22,673 bases of DNA from CABMGU01 sp035292785 (GCA_035292785.1 DATDPK010000034.1:1-22673); one strand, 5' to 3'; shown: positions 13,876-21,414, counted from the first letter of the stretch. The notes: generated by a model not told the origin, from the letters alone. Numbers and translations are program-made.

Positions 13876-14444
13876 TAAATCAAGTATACACGGTTCAGCA
13901 TAGGAGAAAGCGCATTGGCAAGACTGATTACAGAAAGCGCCTTAAGTTGTTGCTTGGGCACAAGCCGCGCTTGGTTGTAAGAAAGAGCTTGAAGCATATT
14001 AGTTTGCAGATTGTTGAGTTTGAGCCTAAGGGCGACAAGGTTTTGCTGAGCGCTCATTCAAGTGAGCTTCGCAAGCACGGCTGGAAGGCGAGCACTGGTA
14101 ATTTGAGTGCTGCTTATTTGACTGGTTTGTTGCTTGCAAAAAAGGCAGGAAAGAAACTTTTATGCGTGACTGATTTGGGCCAGCAGACAAGTGTCAAGGG
14201 TTGTGTTTTGTATGCTGCAGTTCAGGGCGCGATTGATGGCGGTCTTGATATTCCTTGTTCCAAGGAAATTGTTCCTTCAAAGGAAAGGATTCGTGGAGAC
14301 CACGTTGCTGCGTTTGCAAAATCATTGAAGGCAAATAAGGAAAGGTATGCAAGGCAGTTTGGCAGTTATTTGAAGGCAAATCTTGATCCTGAGAAGCTTC
14401 CTTCGCATTTTGATGAAGTGAAGGCTAAGATAGGTGGAAAATGA
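13872..14444 (+). CDS. rpl18: Large subunit ribosomal protein uL18
   Basis: uL18 binds 5S rRNA with uL5. The 190 residues include the N-terminal basic region HRRKRIGKTDYRKRLKLLLG near 10-29, KPRLVVRKSLKHISLQIVEF near 31-50, and the archaeal GWKASTGNLSAAYLTGLLLA near 70-89. DGGLDIPCSKEIVPSKERIR follows near 122-141. Length is typical of archaeal uL18. ATGA overlaps connect it to eL19 and uS5. Confidence 0.95.
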   Translation: MINQVYTVQHRRKRIGKTDYRKRLKLLLGHKPRLVVRKSLKHISLQIVEFEPKGDKVLLSAHSSELRKHGWKASTGNLSAAYLTGLLLAKKAGKKLLCVTDLGQQTSVKGCVLYAAVQGAIDGGLDIPCSKEIVPSKERIRGDHVAAFAKSLKANKERYARQFGSYLKANLDPEKLPSHFDEVKAKIGGK

Positions 14445-15271
14445 AAGTGAAAGAACAACCAGTGGAAGAGAAAGAACAGCCGGTTGAAGAGGAAGAGAAG
14501 CTTGAAGTAGAGAAGGACGTAATTAATCCTACTGAGATTCCCGAAATTGAAAAGGAAACCAAGCCTGAAATTAAGATTAACGTGGAAGCTTGGACTCCTA
14601 AGACCAACCTTGGCAGGAAAGTGAAGGCCGGCGAGATTACTGATATTGACAATATTTTGGATTCTGGCTTGCCTATTTTGGAGGAGCAGATTGTTGATAT
14701 GTTGATGCCTAACTTGCAGAGCGAGCTTTTGATGATTGGTCAGAGCAAGGGTAAGTTTGGCGGTGGTTCAAGGCGTATTTTCAAGCAGACTCAGAAGAAG
14801 ACTCCTGAGGGTAACAAGCCAAGCTTTGCTTGTATGGCTGTTGTTGGAAATTCTGATGGCTATGTTGGAATTGGTTATGGAAAGAGCAAGGACACTGTTC
14901 CTGCCCGTGAAAAGGCAATTCGTAATGCGAAATTGGCTGTTTTCAAGATTAGAAGGGGAGCTGGCAGTTGGGAAGACACCTCTGCTGAGCCTCATAGCAT
15001 TCCTTTTGCTGTTCAGGGCAAGTGCGGCTCGATAAGAATGAATTTGCTGCCTGCGCCTAAGGGCAAGGGTTTGATTGTTGAGCAGGAATGTGCTAAGATT
15101 TTGCGATTGGCCGGTATTGAAAGCATCTATAGCAAGACATTTGGTCAGACTCGTTCAAAGGTTAATGTTATTTCAGCTTGCATTGATGCTTTGAAGAAAC
15201 TTAATGAGTTTAAGCCTCGCCCAGAGGGTATCAAGGCAGTTGCTATGATTGAGGGGAGGAAGCACAAATGA
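14441..15271 (+). CDS. rps5: Small subunit ribosomal protein uS5 with acidic N-terminal extension
   Basis: uS5 helps keep decoding accurate and has mRNA helicase-like roles at the entry channel. The core begins near residue 50 (AWTPKTNLGRKVKAGEI), with the double-stranded RNA-binding-like domain FACMAVVGNSDGYVGIGYGK near 128-147. RNAKLAVFKIRRGAGSWE, and the C-terminal LLPAPKGKGLIVEQE and LAGIESIYSKTFGQTRSKVN, follow. About 48 residues precede the usual archaeal start. They are strongly acidic and include an exact seven-residue tandem duplication, KEQPVEE at 4-10 and 11-17, encoded by different synonymous codons. The extension is in frame from an ATG overlapping the uL18 stop, so it is probably real. 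A later start was not found near residue 50. Confidence 0.93.
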   Translation: MKVKEQPVEEKEQPVEEEEKLEVEKDVINPTEIPEIEKETKPEIKINVEAWTPKTNLGRKVKAGEITDIDNILDSGLPILEEQIVDMLMPNLQSELLMIGQSKGKFGGGSRRIFKQTQKKTPEGNKPSFACMAVVGNSDGYVGIGYGKSKDTVPAREKAIRNAKLAVFKIRRGAGSWEDTSAEPHSIPFAVQGKCGSIRMNLLPAPKGKGLIVEQECAKILRLAGIESIYSKTFGQTRSKVNVISACIDALKKLNEFKPRPEGIKAVAMIEGRKHK

Positions 15272-15612
15272 AGATTGCTGTTGTCAGGGTGCGCGGCCAG
15301 GTTCACGTCAGGCACGATATCAAGGCTGCTTTGAAAACTTTTGGCTTGGATAAGAAGAATCATTGTGTCGTTGTTGAGGATTCGCCAAGCACTCAGGGAA
15401 TGTTGGCTAAGGTTAAGTATTATACTACTTGGGGTCCTGTTAATGAGCAGGTTCTTGCTGCTTTGGAAAAGCGTGGTTGCAAGAAAGCTTTCAGGCTTAA
15501 TCCTCCGAGAAAGGGTTTTGGAAGAAAAGGCATCAAGATTTCGTTTAAGATGGCAGGCGCTTTGGGCGACAGGGGAGAAAAGATTAATGATTTGATTTTG
15601 AGGATGGTGTAA
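15268..15612 (+). CDS. rpl30: Large subunit ribosomal protein uL30 (short form)
   Basis: uL30 is a 50S protein that contacts 23S rRNA domain II. The 114 residues start KIAVVRVRGQVHVRHDIKAA near 2-21, then HCVVVEDSPSTQGMLAKVKY near 32-51, TTWGPVNEQVLAALEKRG, and end FRLNPPRKGFGRKGIKISFK near 76-95. Archaeal uL30 is usually ~150 residues, so about 35-40 are missing. The loss appears to be in the middle rather than by a frameshift, since both the N-terminal fold and the C-terminal basic motif are intact. It overlaps uS5 by four bases and precedes uL15 by one base. Confidence 0.92.
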   Translation: MKIAVVRVRGQVHVRHDIKAALKTFGLDKKNHCVVVEDSPSTQGMLAKVKYYTTWGPVNEQVLAALEKRGCKKAFRLNPPRKGFGRKGIKISFKMAGALGDRGEKINDLILRMV

Positions 15613-15613
15613 T

Positions 15614-16057
15614 ATGGTCGTAAATCATCGTAAAAAACATTCAAGGCAGCGCGGTTCTAACACGCACGGATGGGGCAAGAACAAACACAGAAATTCAGGA
15701 ATGCGTGGTGGAGCTGGCAATGCCGGTAGTGGTAAGAAATCTGATTCAAAGAAGCCTTCTAATTGGGGCACTAAGATGGATTATTTTGGAAGGAGTGGTT
15801 TTGATTCCAAGCAGAGAATTTTGGTTAATGCTATTAACTTGCGCGATGTTGAAGACAAATTGCCTTCTTGGGTTGCTTTAAAGGAAGTTTCTCAGGAAGC
15901 TGGTGCTTTTGTTGTTGATTTGCCTAAGCTGGGTTACGATAAGCTTTTGAGTTCTGGAAAGGTTGTTCACAAGCTTAAGATTATTGTTCCTGCTGCTGCA
16001 GAAGGTGCTGCTGAGAAAGTAAAGTCTGCTGGCGGCGAATTAATATTGAAAGGTTAG
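15614..16057 (+). CDS. rpl15: Large subunit ribosomal protein uL15
   Basis: uL15 links several 23S rRNA domains during late 50S assembly. The 147 residues have the glycine/basic-rich N-terminal tail: HRKKHSRQRGSNTHGWGKNK near 5-24, then NSGMRGGAGNAGSGKKSDSK. The globular part follows, with INLRDVEDKLPSWVALKE and the closing LGYDKLLSSGKVVHKLKIIV. Length matches archaeal uL15. It is the last ribosomal gene of the block, and SecY starts two bases after its stop. Confidence 0.95.
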   Translation: MVVNHRKKHSRQRGSNTHGWGKNKHRNSGMRGGAGNAGSGKKSDSKKPSNWGTKMDYFGRSGFDSKQRILVNAINLRDVEDKLPSWVALKEVSQEAGAFVVDLPKLGYDKLLSSGKVVHKLKIIVPAAAEGAAEKVKSAGGELILKG

Positions 16058-16059
16058 AC

Positions 16060-17451
16060 ATGGCATTTTTTGATGCGATTATCAAGAATCTTCCGGAAGT
16101 TGCTCATCCTACTCAGAAGAAGCTTTCTTTTAAGGAAAAATTGAAGTGGACAGGCATTATGCTTGTTCTTTTCTTTATTTTGGGGCTTGTTCCGTTGTTT
16201 GGTCTTGGCCAGAATGCTTTGCAGAGGTTTGAGCTTCTTTCAGTTATTCTTGGTGCGAGTTTTGGAAGTATTTTGTCTTTAGGTATTGGTCCTATTGTTA
16301 CTGCAAGTATTGTCTTGCAGTTGTTGAATGGTTCAGGTTTGGTTAAGTTTGACCTTACAACTAAGGAGGGTAAGCAGCGTTTTCAGGGTATTCAGAAAGT
16401 GTTGTCTGTTTTCTTTGTTATTTTTGAGGCGTGCATTTATGTTTTTATGGGCGGTCTTGCTCCGCCTGAGGCGTTGGCAGGCACTGGGCTGTTTTTCCAG
16501 TTGGAGTTGGTGTTGATTTTCCAGTTGATTTTGGGTGGTATTTTGATCATGTTTATGGATGAGGTTGTGAGCAAGTGGGGTTTTGGTTCTGGTATTAGCT
16601 TGTTTATCGCTGCTGGTGTTTCGCAGTCTTTGTTTATCAGGTTGTTGTCGCCTTTGCCTTCTCCTACAAATCCTGGTGTTGCGACTGGCGCAATTCCTGC
16701 TTTGTTTCAGAGTTTGGCTGCAGGCGACCCTCAGACAGCTTTATTGATGCTTGCCGGCATTGTGTCAACTGTTGTTGTTTTCGCTATTGCTGTTTATGCG
16801 CAGTCTATGAAGGTTGAGATTCCTTTGTCTTTTGGCAGGGTTAGGGGCCATGGTATCAGATGGCCTTTGAATTTTGTTTACACTTCGAATATTCCTGTTA
16901 TCTTGATTGGTGCTTTGATTGCTAATATTCAGTTGTGGGCTCGTTTATTGCAGAATTGGGGTTTTCCGATTCTTGGAACTTTTGCAGGCAACAGTCCTGC
17001 TTCTGGTTTGGTTTCTTGGGTTACTCCTCCTGATTTGGTTGGAGGCGCTATTCGTGGTGGCTTGACTCTTGCTACTATGTTACAGGGTGTTACTTATATG
17101 GTGTTTTTGATGGTTGGCGCTGTTGTTTTTGCCTGGTTTTGGGTTCAAACTTCTGGTATGGATGCCCGCTCTCAGGCTAAGCAGATTGTTTCTACTGGCT
17201 TGCAGATTCCTGGTTTTAGGAAGGATGAGCGTGTTTTGGAGCGTTTGTTGCAGAGGTACATTACTCCTTTGACTATTATGGGCGGACTTTCTATTGGTTT
17301 TCTGGCCGCTATTGCTGATGTCAGTGGCACTTTGACTAATGGTACAAGTTTGTTGTTGACTGTTATGATTGTTTACCGTCTATACGAGGATATTGCTCGC
17401 CAGCATATGATGGATATGAATCCTATGCTGCGCAAGTTTATGGGTGGCTGA
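16060..17451 (+). CDS. secY: Protein translocase subunit SecY (Sec61 alpha)
   Basis: SecY forms the protein-conducting channel in the cytoplasmic membrane. The 463 residues contain about ten membrane helices. The first follows LKWTGIMLVLFFILG, and the plug/TM2 region is SFGSILSLGIGPIVTASIVL near 67-86. The cytosolic loop VEIPLSFGRVRGHGIRWPLN near 251-270 carries the basic residues that contact ribosomes. The long loop before TM9 has QTSGMDARSQAKQIVSTGLQ near 364-383. Length and order (after uL15) are standard for archaea. It overlaps the following DUF106 gene by one base (TGATG), so both should be translated together. Confidence 0.97.
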   Translation: MAFFDAIIKNLPEVAHPTQKKLSFKEKLKWTGIMLVLFFILGLVPLFGLGQNALQRFELLSVILGASFGSILSLGIGPIVTASIVLQLLNGSGLVKFDLTTKEGKQRFQGIQKVLSVFFVIFEACIYVFMGGLAPPEALAGTGLFFQLELVLIFQLILGGILIMFMDEVVSKWGFGSGISLFIAAGVSQSLFIRLLSPLPSPTNPGVATGAIPALFQSLAAGDPQTALLMLAGIVSTVVVFAIAVYAQSMKVEIPLSFGRVRGHGIRWPLNFVYTSNIPVILIGALIANIQLWARLLQNWGFPILGTFAGNSPASGLVSWVTPPDLVGGAIRGGLTLATMLQGVTYMVFLMVGAVVFAWFWVQTSGMDARSQAKQIVSTGLQIPGFRKDERVLERLLQRYITPLTIMGGLSIGFLAAIADVSGTLTNGTSLLLTVMIVYRLYEDIARQHMMDMNPMLRKFMGG

Positions 17452-18191
17452 TGGTTTTTGATGCTGCATTAAATGTTGTTTTTGGTCCTTTGCTGAAACT
17501 TTCTCCATTTGTAGCAATTTCCATTTTGTCTTTCTTGGTTTCTTTGTTTATCGTCCTGATTTACAAGTGGATGAGCGACCAGAAGGAAATGAAGCGGTTG
17601 AAGGACGAGCTTAAGGATTATCAAACTAAGTTGAAAAGTTTGAAGGATAATCCTGAGAAGATGATGGGAGTTCAGAAGCAGATGATGCAGGTGAATATGC
17701 AGTATATGGGCAAGAGTATGAAGCCTACTTTGATTACTTTTATTCCTGTGTTGTTGATTTTTGGCTGGATGAGCGCTCATTTGGCTTTTGAGCCTTTGAT
17801 GGTTGGCGAGGAGTTTTCAGTTTCTGTTCTTGCTGAAAAGGGAATTATTGGAAATGTGAGCATGAAAGTTCCTGATTCTTTGCAGGTTGTTGGTGATGTT
17901 GAAAAAGAGTTTGTCAGCCAGTCTGCAGAGTTTGTTTTGAAGGGCGAAAAGGAAGGGGATTATTTGGTTACTTTTGTTTCCGGCGGGCAGGAGATTGACA
18001 AGAGTGTTATTATTAGTTCTGAAAGAGTTTATGCTCCTGTTACTGAGACTTACAAGAGCGATGTTTTCAAGTCTGTGACTATTAACAATAAGCCTTTGAA
18101 GGCTTTGTGGAAGTTGAATTGGTTTTGGACTTATTTTGTTGTTGTGGTTGTGTTTAGTGTTCTTCTTAGGAAGTTGTTTAAGGTCCATTAA
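17451..18191 (+). CDS. EMC3/Oxa1-superfamily membrane insertase (DUF106) with external domain
   Basis: Archaeal DUF106 proteins belong to the YidC/Oxa1/EMC3/TMCO1 insertase superfamily and help place membrane proteins. The 246 residues show TM1 at about 20-39, a charged coiled-coil hairpin (about 41-67) and a methionine-rich cytosolic segment at 71-90 (MMGVQKQMMQ, VNMQYMGKSM). TM2 is at about 92-112 and TM3 at about 224-241. Between TM2 and TM3 lies a predicted external beta-rich domain of about 100 residues (117-213). The coupling to secY by a shared base suggests a translocon-insertase module. In many archaea adk lies between the two genes; here it does not. The superfamily assignment rests on topology and the Met-rich motif. 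Confidence 0.85.
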   Translation: MVFDAALNVVFGPLLKLSPFVAISILSFLVSLFIVLIYKWMSDQKEMKRLKDELKDYQTKLKSLKDNPEKMMGVQKQMMQVNMQYMGKSMKPTLITFIPVLLIFGWMSAHLAFEPLMVGEEFSVSVLAEKGIIGNVSMKVPDSLQVVGDVEKEFVSQSAEFVLKGEKEGDYLVTFVSGGQEIDKSVIISSERVYAPVTETYKSDVFKSVTINNKPLKALWKLNWFWTYFVVVVVFSVLLRKLFKVH

Positions 18192-18239
18192 GAGATATAC
18201 TTTCCATATAGAAAATAAGTATTAATTTGTCGTCGATTC

Positions 18240-18284
18240 CTTTAAAAATACAAAAGTATTTAAACCACCTTCGCTATTTATAAA
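18240..18284 (+). promoter_or_regulatory. TBP gene promoter with stacked TATA-like elements
   Basis: Three TATA-like elements occur in the 124-base gap before TBP: CTTTAAAAATA (18240-18250), AAGTATTTAAA (18254-18264) and TATTTATAAA (18275-18284). The last is the best match and would place a start site near 18307, leaving a leader of roughly nine bases before the ATG. Extra sites upstream of a TBP gene could allow TBP to influence its own promoter; this is inference. Confidence 0.5.
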
Positions 18285-18315
18285 GGAACGAGTTAAATAT
18301 TTGGGGGGAATTTAT

Positions 18316-18885
18316 ATGCCAAAAAAGCAGAAGGAAAAGGCGTCTCCGCGCGAGATTAAGGTTGTTAACATTGTTGTCAGCGCTTCATTGGGCCACGATA
18401 TCCCATTGGAAAAAATGGCAGCTACTTTGTCTAACACTGAATATAATCCTGAACAGTTTCCAGGTCTTGTTATCAGAATAAAAGAGCCTAAGACAAGCGC
18501 TTTGATTTTCAGCAGCGGAAAGATTGTCTGCACTGGCGCAAGGACTATGGCTAACGTTCACGAAAGCATTCGCAAGATAATGAAGAGTCTTGAGAAGATT
18601 AACATCAAGATTAAGCAGGAGCCAGAAGTAAAGATTCAGAACATTGTCGCATCCGGCAGTGTTGGTATGGACTTGAACCTGAACGTTTTGGCTATGAAGT
18701 TGGAAAACACTGAATACGAGCCTGAACAGTTTCCAGGTCTTGTTTACAAGCTTCCAGAGCAGAAGGCAACTTTCTTGTTGTTCAGCAATGGAAAAGTTGT
18801 CTGCACAGGCACAAAGAGCGAGGAAGCAGTCAACAACGCTTTGGACAAGCTCATTGAGAACTTGAAAAAGGTTAAGCAGAAGTAG
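18316..18885 (+). CDS. tbp: TATA-box-binding protein TBP
   Basis: TBP recognises archaeal TATA boxes and, with TFB, recruits RNA polymerase. The 189 residues hold the two direct repeats of the saddle fold: residues ~15-97 and ~106-186, offset by 91 residues. Each has the NIV-SxS start, the EYxPEQFPGLV stretch (Phe48; Phe139) and the FSSGKIVCTG or FSNGKVVCTG strand. Lysine-rich ends flank the core. Length matches archaeal TBP (~180-190). The frame is open five codons earlier, but MPKKQK at 18316 follows a GGGGGG run and fits the family. The coding DNA of the two repeats is unusually alike, with an identical 24-base block at 18448-18471 and 18721-18744. Confidence 0.96.
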   Translation: MPKKQKEKASPREIKVVNIVVSASLGHDIPLEKMAATLSNTEYNPEQFPGLVIRIKEPKTSALIFSSGKIVCTGARTMANVHESIRKIMKSLEKINIKIKQEPEVKIQNIVASGSVGMDLNLNVLAMKLENTEYEPEQFPGLVYKLPEQKATFLLFSNGKVVCTGTKSEEAVNNALDKLIENLKKVKQK

Positions 18886-18891
18886 TTTTTT
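18886..18891 (+). terminator. T6 tract after TBP, possible archaeal terminator
   Basis: Six consecutive T residues directly follow the TBP stop codon. Archaeal RNA polymerase often terminates at such U-tracts without a hairpin. The next gene starts only two bases later (18894), so termination here would remove its likely source of transcript; a partial, read-through terminator is possible. Confidence 0.35.
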
Positions 18892-18893
18892 CT

Positions 18894-19286
18894 ATGAACC
18901 AGTTGTTTGCAGCTTTGGACCGGGAAAAAAGTATTGGAAAAAGGCAAAGAATAATTAGAGCATTTTTGGATTCTGGAGAACTTGCTGATTTATTGCCAAA
19001 GGGCGCACGCATAATCCCAGAAATAGCAGTGCGCGCCCATTGGAGCAACGACATCTTTATAGTGGGAGAAGAATATTGTAATGATACAGCAGCATATGGT
19101 CACGGAAGAGAGCGACACGAACATCGTCCATTATATATCTTAAGCGTTGTTAAGCTCCCAGATACAGATAAGCATTGGTTGTTAATCATTGAACCAAATT
19201 CCAAAAATCCTTCAGTTGAAGACGTGGCTTATCTGGATCATAATAATGCGCGTGTTACAATGGAATACGTTCCACCGTTACAATAA
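18894..19286 (+). CDS. Unrecognised 130-residue protein
   Basis: No family is recognised. The protein has no signal peptide or membrane helix and looks cytosolic. The N-terminal ~40 residues seem helical (MNQLFAALDREKSIGKRQRI), followed by a mixed beta region. Visible features are ARIIPEIAVRAHWSNDIFIV near 38-57, a His/Arg cluster HGRERHEHRP at about 69-78 and YILSVVKLPDTDKHWLLIIE near 80-99. The ATG is eight bases after the TBP stop, across a T6 tract and without a Shine-Dalgarno sequence. Codon use differs by eye from the neighbours: more CCA for proline and more ATA. Recent acquisition is possible but unproven. Coding is supported by a full-length open frame that fills the gap, with no competing frame. 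Confidence 0.7.
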   Translation: MNQLFAALDREKSIGKRQRIIRAFLDSGELADLLPKGARIIPEIAVRAHWSNDIFIVGEEYCNDTAAYGHGRERHEHRPLYILSVVKLPDTDKHWLLIIEPNSKNPSVEDVAYLDHNNARVTMEYVPPLQ

Positions 19287-19349
19287 ATGCGTTCTCGTCT
19301 ATAATTTCCACAGGAAACCTTAGGGTACACTACTCTATCACCACAAACC

Positions 19350-19360
19350 TTTTTAATATA
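19350..19360 (+). promoter_or_regulatory. TATA box of the mcm gene
   Basis: TTTTTAATATA is preceded by ACAAACC, a plausible BRE context. A start about 27 bases downstream would fall near 19381, giving a short leader of about 15 bases before the ATG at 19396. Confidence 0.6.
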
Positions 19361-19395
19361 CGTTATTCTTTCCTATTCGGGGGTTATTGAAAGGG

Positions 19396-21414
19396 ATGAT
19401 TGACTCTGTTACATTAATCAACAAATTGCAGGAGTTTTTGGAAAAGAACTACAATGAGCAGTTGTTAGAGCGTATTAGGAAGGGTGAGCGCAGTCTTGTT
19501 GTTGATTTTGCCAAGCTTGCTGAGTTCGACCCTGATATTGCTGATATGCTTCTTGAACAGCCTGAGGAAGTGCTTAAGGCTGGCGAGCTTGCTGTTGAGC
19601 AGATGAATTTGTCAAAAGAGGTCAAGGGTTTTACTCTTCGTTTTAACAACTTGCCTCCAAGTGCAAAGTTGCTTGTCAGGGAAATCAGGAGCAAGCATTT
19701 GAACAAGCTTTTGGCTTTTGATGGTGTTGTTAGGAATAAGAGCGAGGTTAGGCCTCAGGTTGCCAGCGCTCGTTTTGAATGTCCGAGTTGCGGCAATACT
19801 CTTGTGATTTTGCAGCTTGATAGTAAATTTCAGGAGCCTACAAAGTGCAGTTGCGGAAGAAAAGGCAAGTTTAGATTGATGACCAAGGAGCTTGTGGACG
19901 CTCAAATGATGGTTTTGGAGGAGGTTCCTGAGCAGTTGGAGGGCGGAGAACAGCCTAAGCGTATGAATGTTTTGTTAAAGAATGATTTGGTTTCTCCTTT
20001 GACTGAGAAGCGCACTAATCCTGGCGCTCGTGTTATTGTTATTGGCGCAGTCAAGGAAGTCCCGATTTTTCTGAGAACCGGAGGCCAGAGCACGAAGTTT
20101 GATTTGTTTATCGAGGCTGATTTTCTTGAGCCTGTCGATGCGGATTATACTGACATCAATATCAACCCTGAGGAATTGAAGGAGATTAGGGATTTGGGAA
20201 AAGATCCTGCGATATTGAAGAAAATTGTTCAAAGTATGGCGCCGAGTATTTATGGCCACGATAAGATTAAGGAGGCTTTGGCATTGCAGTTGGTAGGCGG
20301 TGTTCGCAAGAGGCGTGATGATGGCGTTATTACTCGTGGTGACATTCATATTTTGCTTGTTGGTGACCCTGGTGCTGCGAAATCTCAGATGCTTAAGCGT
20401 ATGCAGTTTGTTGCGCCAAAGGCCCGTTATGTGACTGGTAAGGGCGCGAGTGGTGCTGGTTTGAGCGCTGCTGTTGTCAAGGATGAGTTTTTGCAGGGCT
20501 GGAGTTTGGAGGCAGGAGCGCTTGTTCTTGCCAATCGCGGCTTGTGTTGCATTGACGAGCTTGATAAGATGTCTAAGGAGGACGGCTGGGCTATGCACGA
20601 GGCATTGGAACAGCAGACTGTTACTATCAGCAAGGCTAACATCCAGGCTTCTTTGCGTTGTGAGACCACTGTTCTTGCTGCCGCGAATCCTAAGTTTGGC
20701 CGTTTTGACCCTTATGATACTGTTGCTAACCAGATTAATCTTGCTCCCACTCTCATCAACAGGTTTGACCTTATTTTTCCAATCAAGGACTTGCCTGATC
20801 CAACCAAGGATGAGAATATGGCTAAATTTATTCTTGAATTGCACCAGAACAATGTGGAAAATCCTGAATTATCCACTAAGTTGTTGAGAAAGTATTTTGC
20901 GTATTCGAGGCAGACTGTTTTTCCTAAGCTCACTGATGCGGCTGTTGAGGAATTGAAGGAGTATTATCTTAAGATGCGTGCTTCTGCTACCGGCGATAAG
21001 GGCATTAAGTCTATTCCTATTTCAGCGCGTCAATTGGAGGGTCTTGTTCGTCTTTCTGAGGCAAGTGCTCGTTTGCATTTGAGAGACAAAGTGTTAAAAA
21101 AAGACGCAAGAAAAGCAATTGAGTTGCTGGATTATTGTCTGCGACAGGTTGCTTTTGACGAGGAGACTGGATTGATTGATATTGACAGGATTGCTACTGA
21201 TACTCCTGCGAGCAGTCGAAACAGGTTGATTTTGATGAAGGAGCTTATTGGCGAACTAGAAGCAAAGGTTGGCAAGGTTATTCCTATGGAAGATTTGTTG
21301 AGGGCTGCTGATGAGAAGGGTATTGGTGATACTGAAGCAGAGGAGATTATTCAGAAATTGAAGCGTGCTGGCGATATTTTTGAGCCAAGGCGTGGTTTTA
21401 TCAGCAAAATTTAG
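19396..21414 (+). CDS. mcm: Replicative helicase MCM
   Basis: MCM unwinds DNA at the fork as a hexamer. The 672 residues show the N-terminal helical domain, a zinc motif with Cys129, Cys132, Cys151 and Cys153, and the OB-fold/hairpin region to about 250. The AAA+ core has Walker A GDPGAAKS at 323-330, Walker B CIDELDK at 385-391, sensor 1 Asn431 (AAANP) and the arginine finger in LINRFD (Arg456). A C-terminal winged helix spans about 604-672. Length is typical of archaeal MCM. The frame starts three codons earlier at a TTG, but ATG at 19396 is preferred. The TAG stop overlaps the stop of the opposite gene in TTAG. No intein is seen. Confidence 0.97.
   Translation: MIDSVTLINKLQEFLEKNYNEQLLERIRKGERSLVVDFAKLAEFDPDIADMLLEQPEEVLKAGELAVEQMNLSKEVKGFTLRFNNLPPSAKLLVREIRSKHLNKLLAFDGVVRNKSEVRPQVASARFECPSCGNTLVILQLDSKFQEPTKCSCGRKGKFRLMTKELVDAQMMVLEEVPEQLEGGEQPKRMNVLLKNDLVSPLTEKRTNPGARVIVIGAVKEVPIFLRTGGQSTKFDLFIEADFLEPVDADYTDININPEELKEIRDLGKDPAILKKIVQSMAPSIYGHDKIKEALALQLVGGVRKRRDDGVITRGDIHILLVGDPGAAKSQMLKRMQFVAPKARYVTGKGASGAGLSAAVVKDEFLQGWSLEAGALVLANRGLCCIDELDKMSKEDGWAMHEALEQQTVTISKANIQASLRCETTVLAAANPKFGRFDPYDTVANQINLAPTLINRFDLIFPIKDLPDPTKDENMAKFILELHQNNVENPELSTKLLRKYFAYSRQTVFPKLTDAAVEELKEYYLKMRASATGDKGIKSIPISARQLEGLVRLSEASARLHLRDKVLKKDARKAIELLDYCLRQVAFDEETGLIDIDRIATDTPASSRNRLILMKELIGELEAKVGKVIPMEDLLRAADEKGIGDTEAEEIIQKLKRAGDIFEPRRGFISKI

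Noticed and set aside
4267..19301. GTTCTCGTCTA repeated at 4267-4277 and 19291-19301
   Set aside because: An 11-base match is expected by chance in a 22-kb window; only its intergenic location is suggestive.
19306..19318. Short inverted repeat TTCC/GGAA before mcm
   Set aside because: A four- to five-base arm with a three-base loop is too short to call an operator.
19975..20844. 289-residue open frame on the minus strand across mcm
   Set aside because: It is antisense to the MCM zinc, Walker A and Walker B motifs and has no recognisable content.
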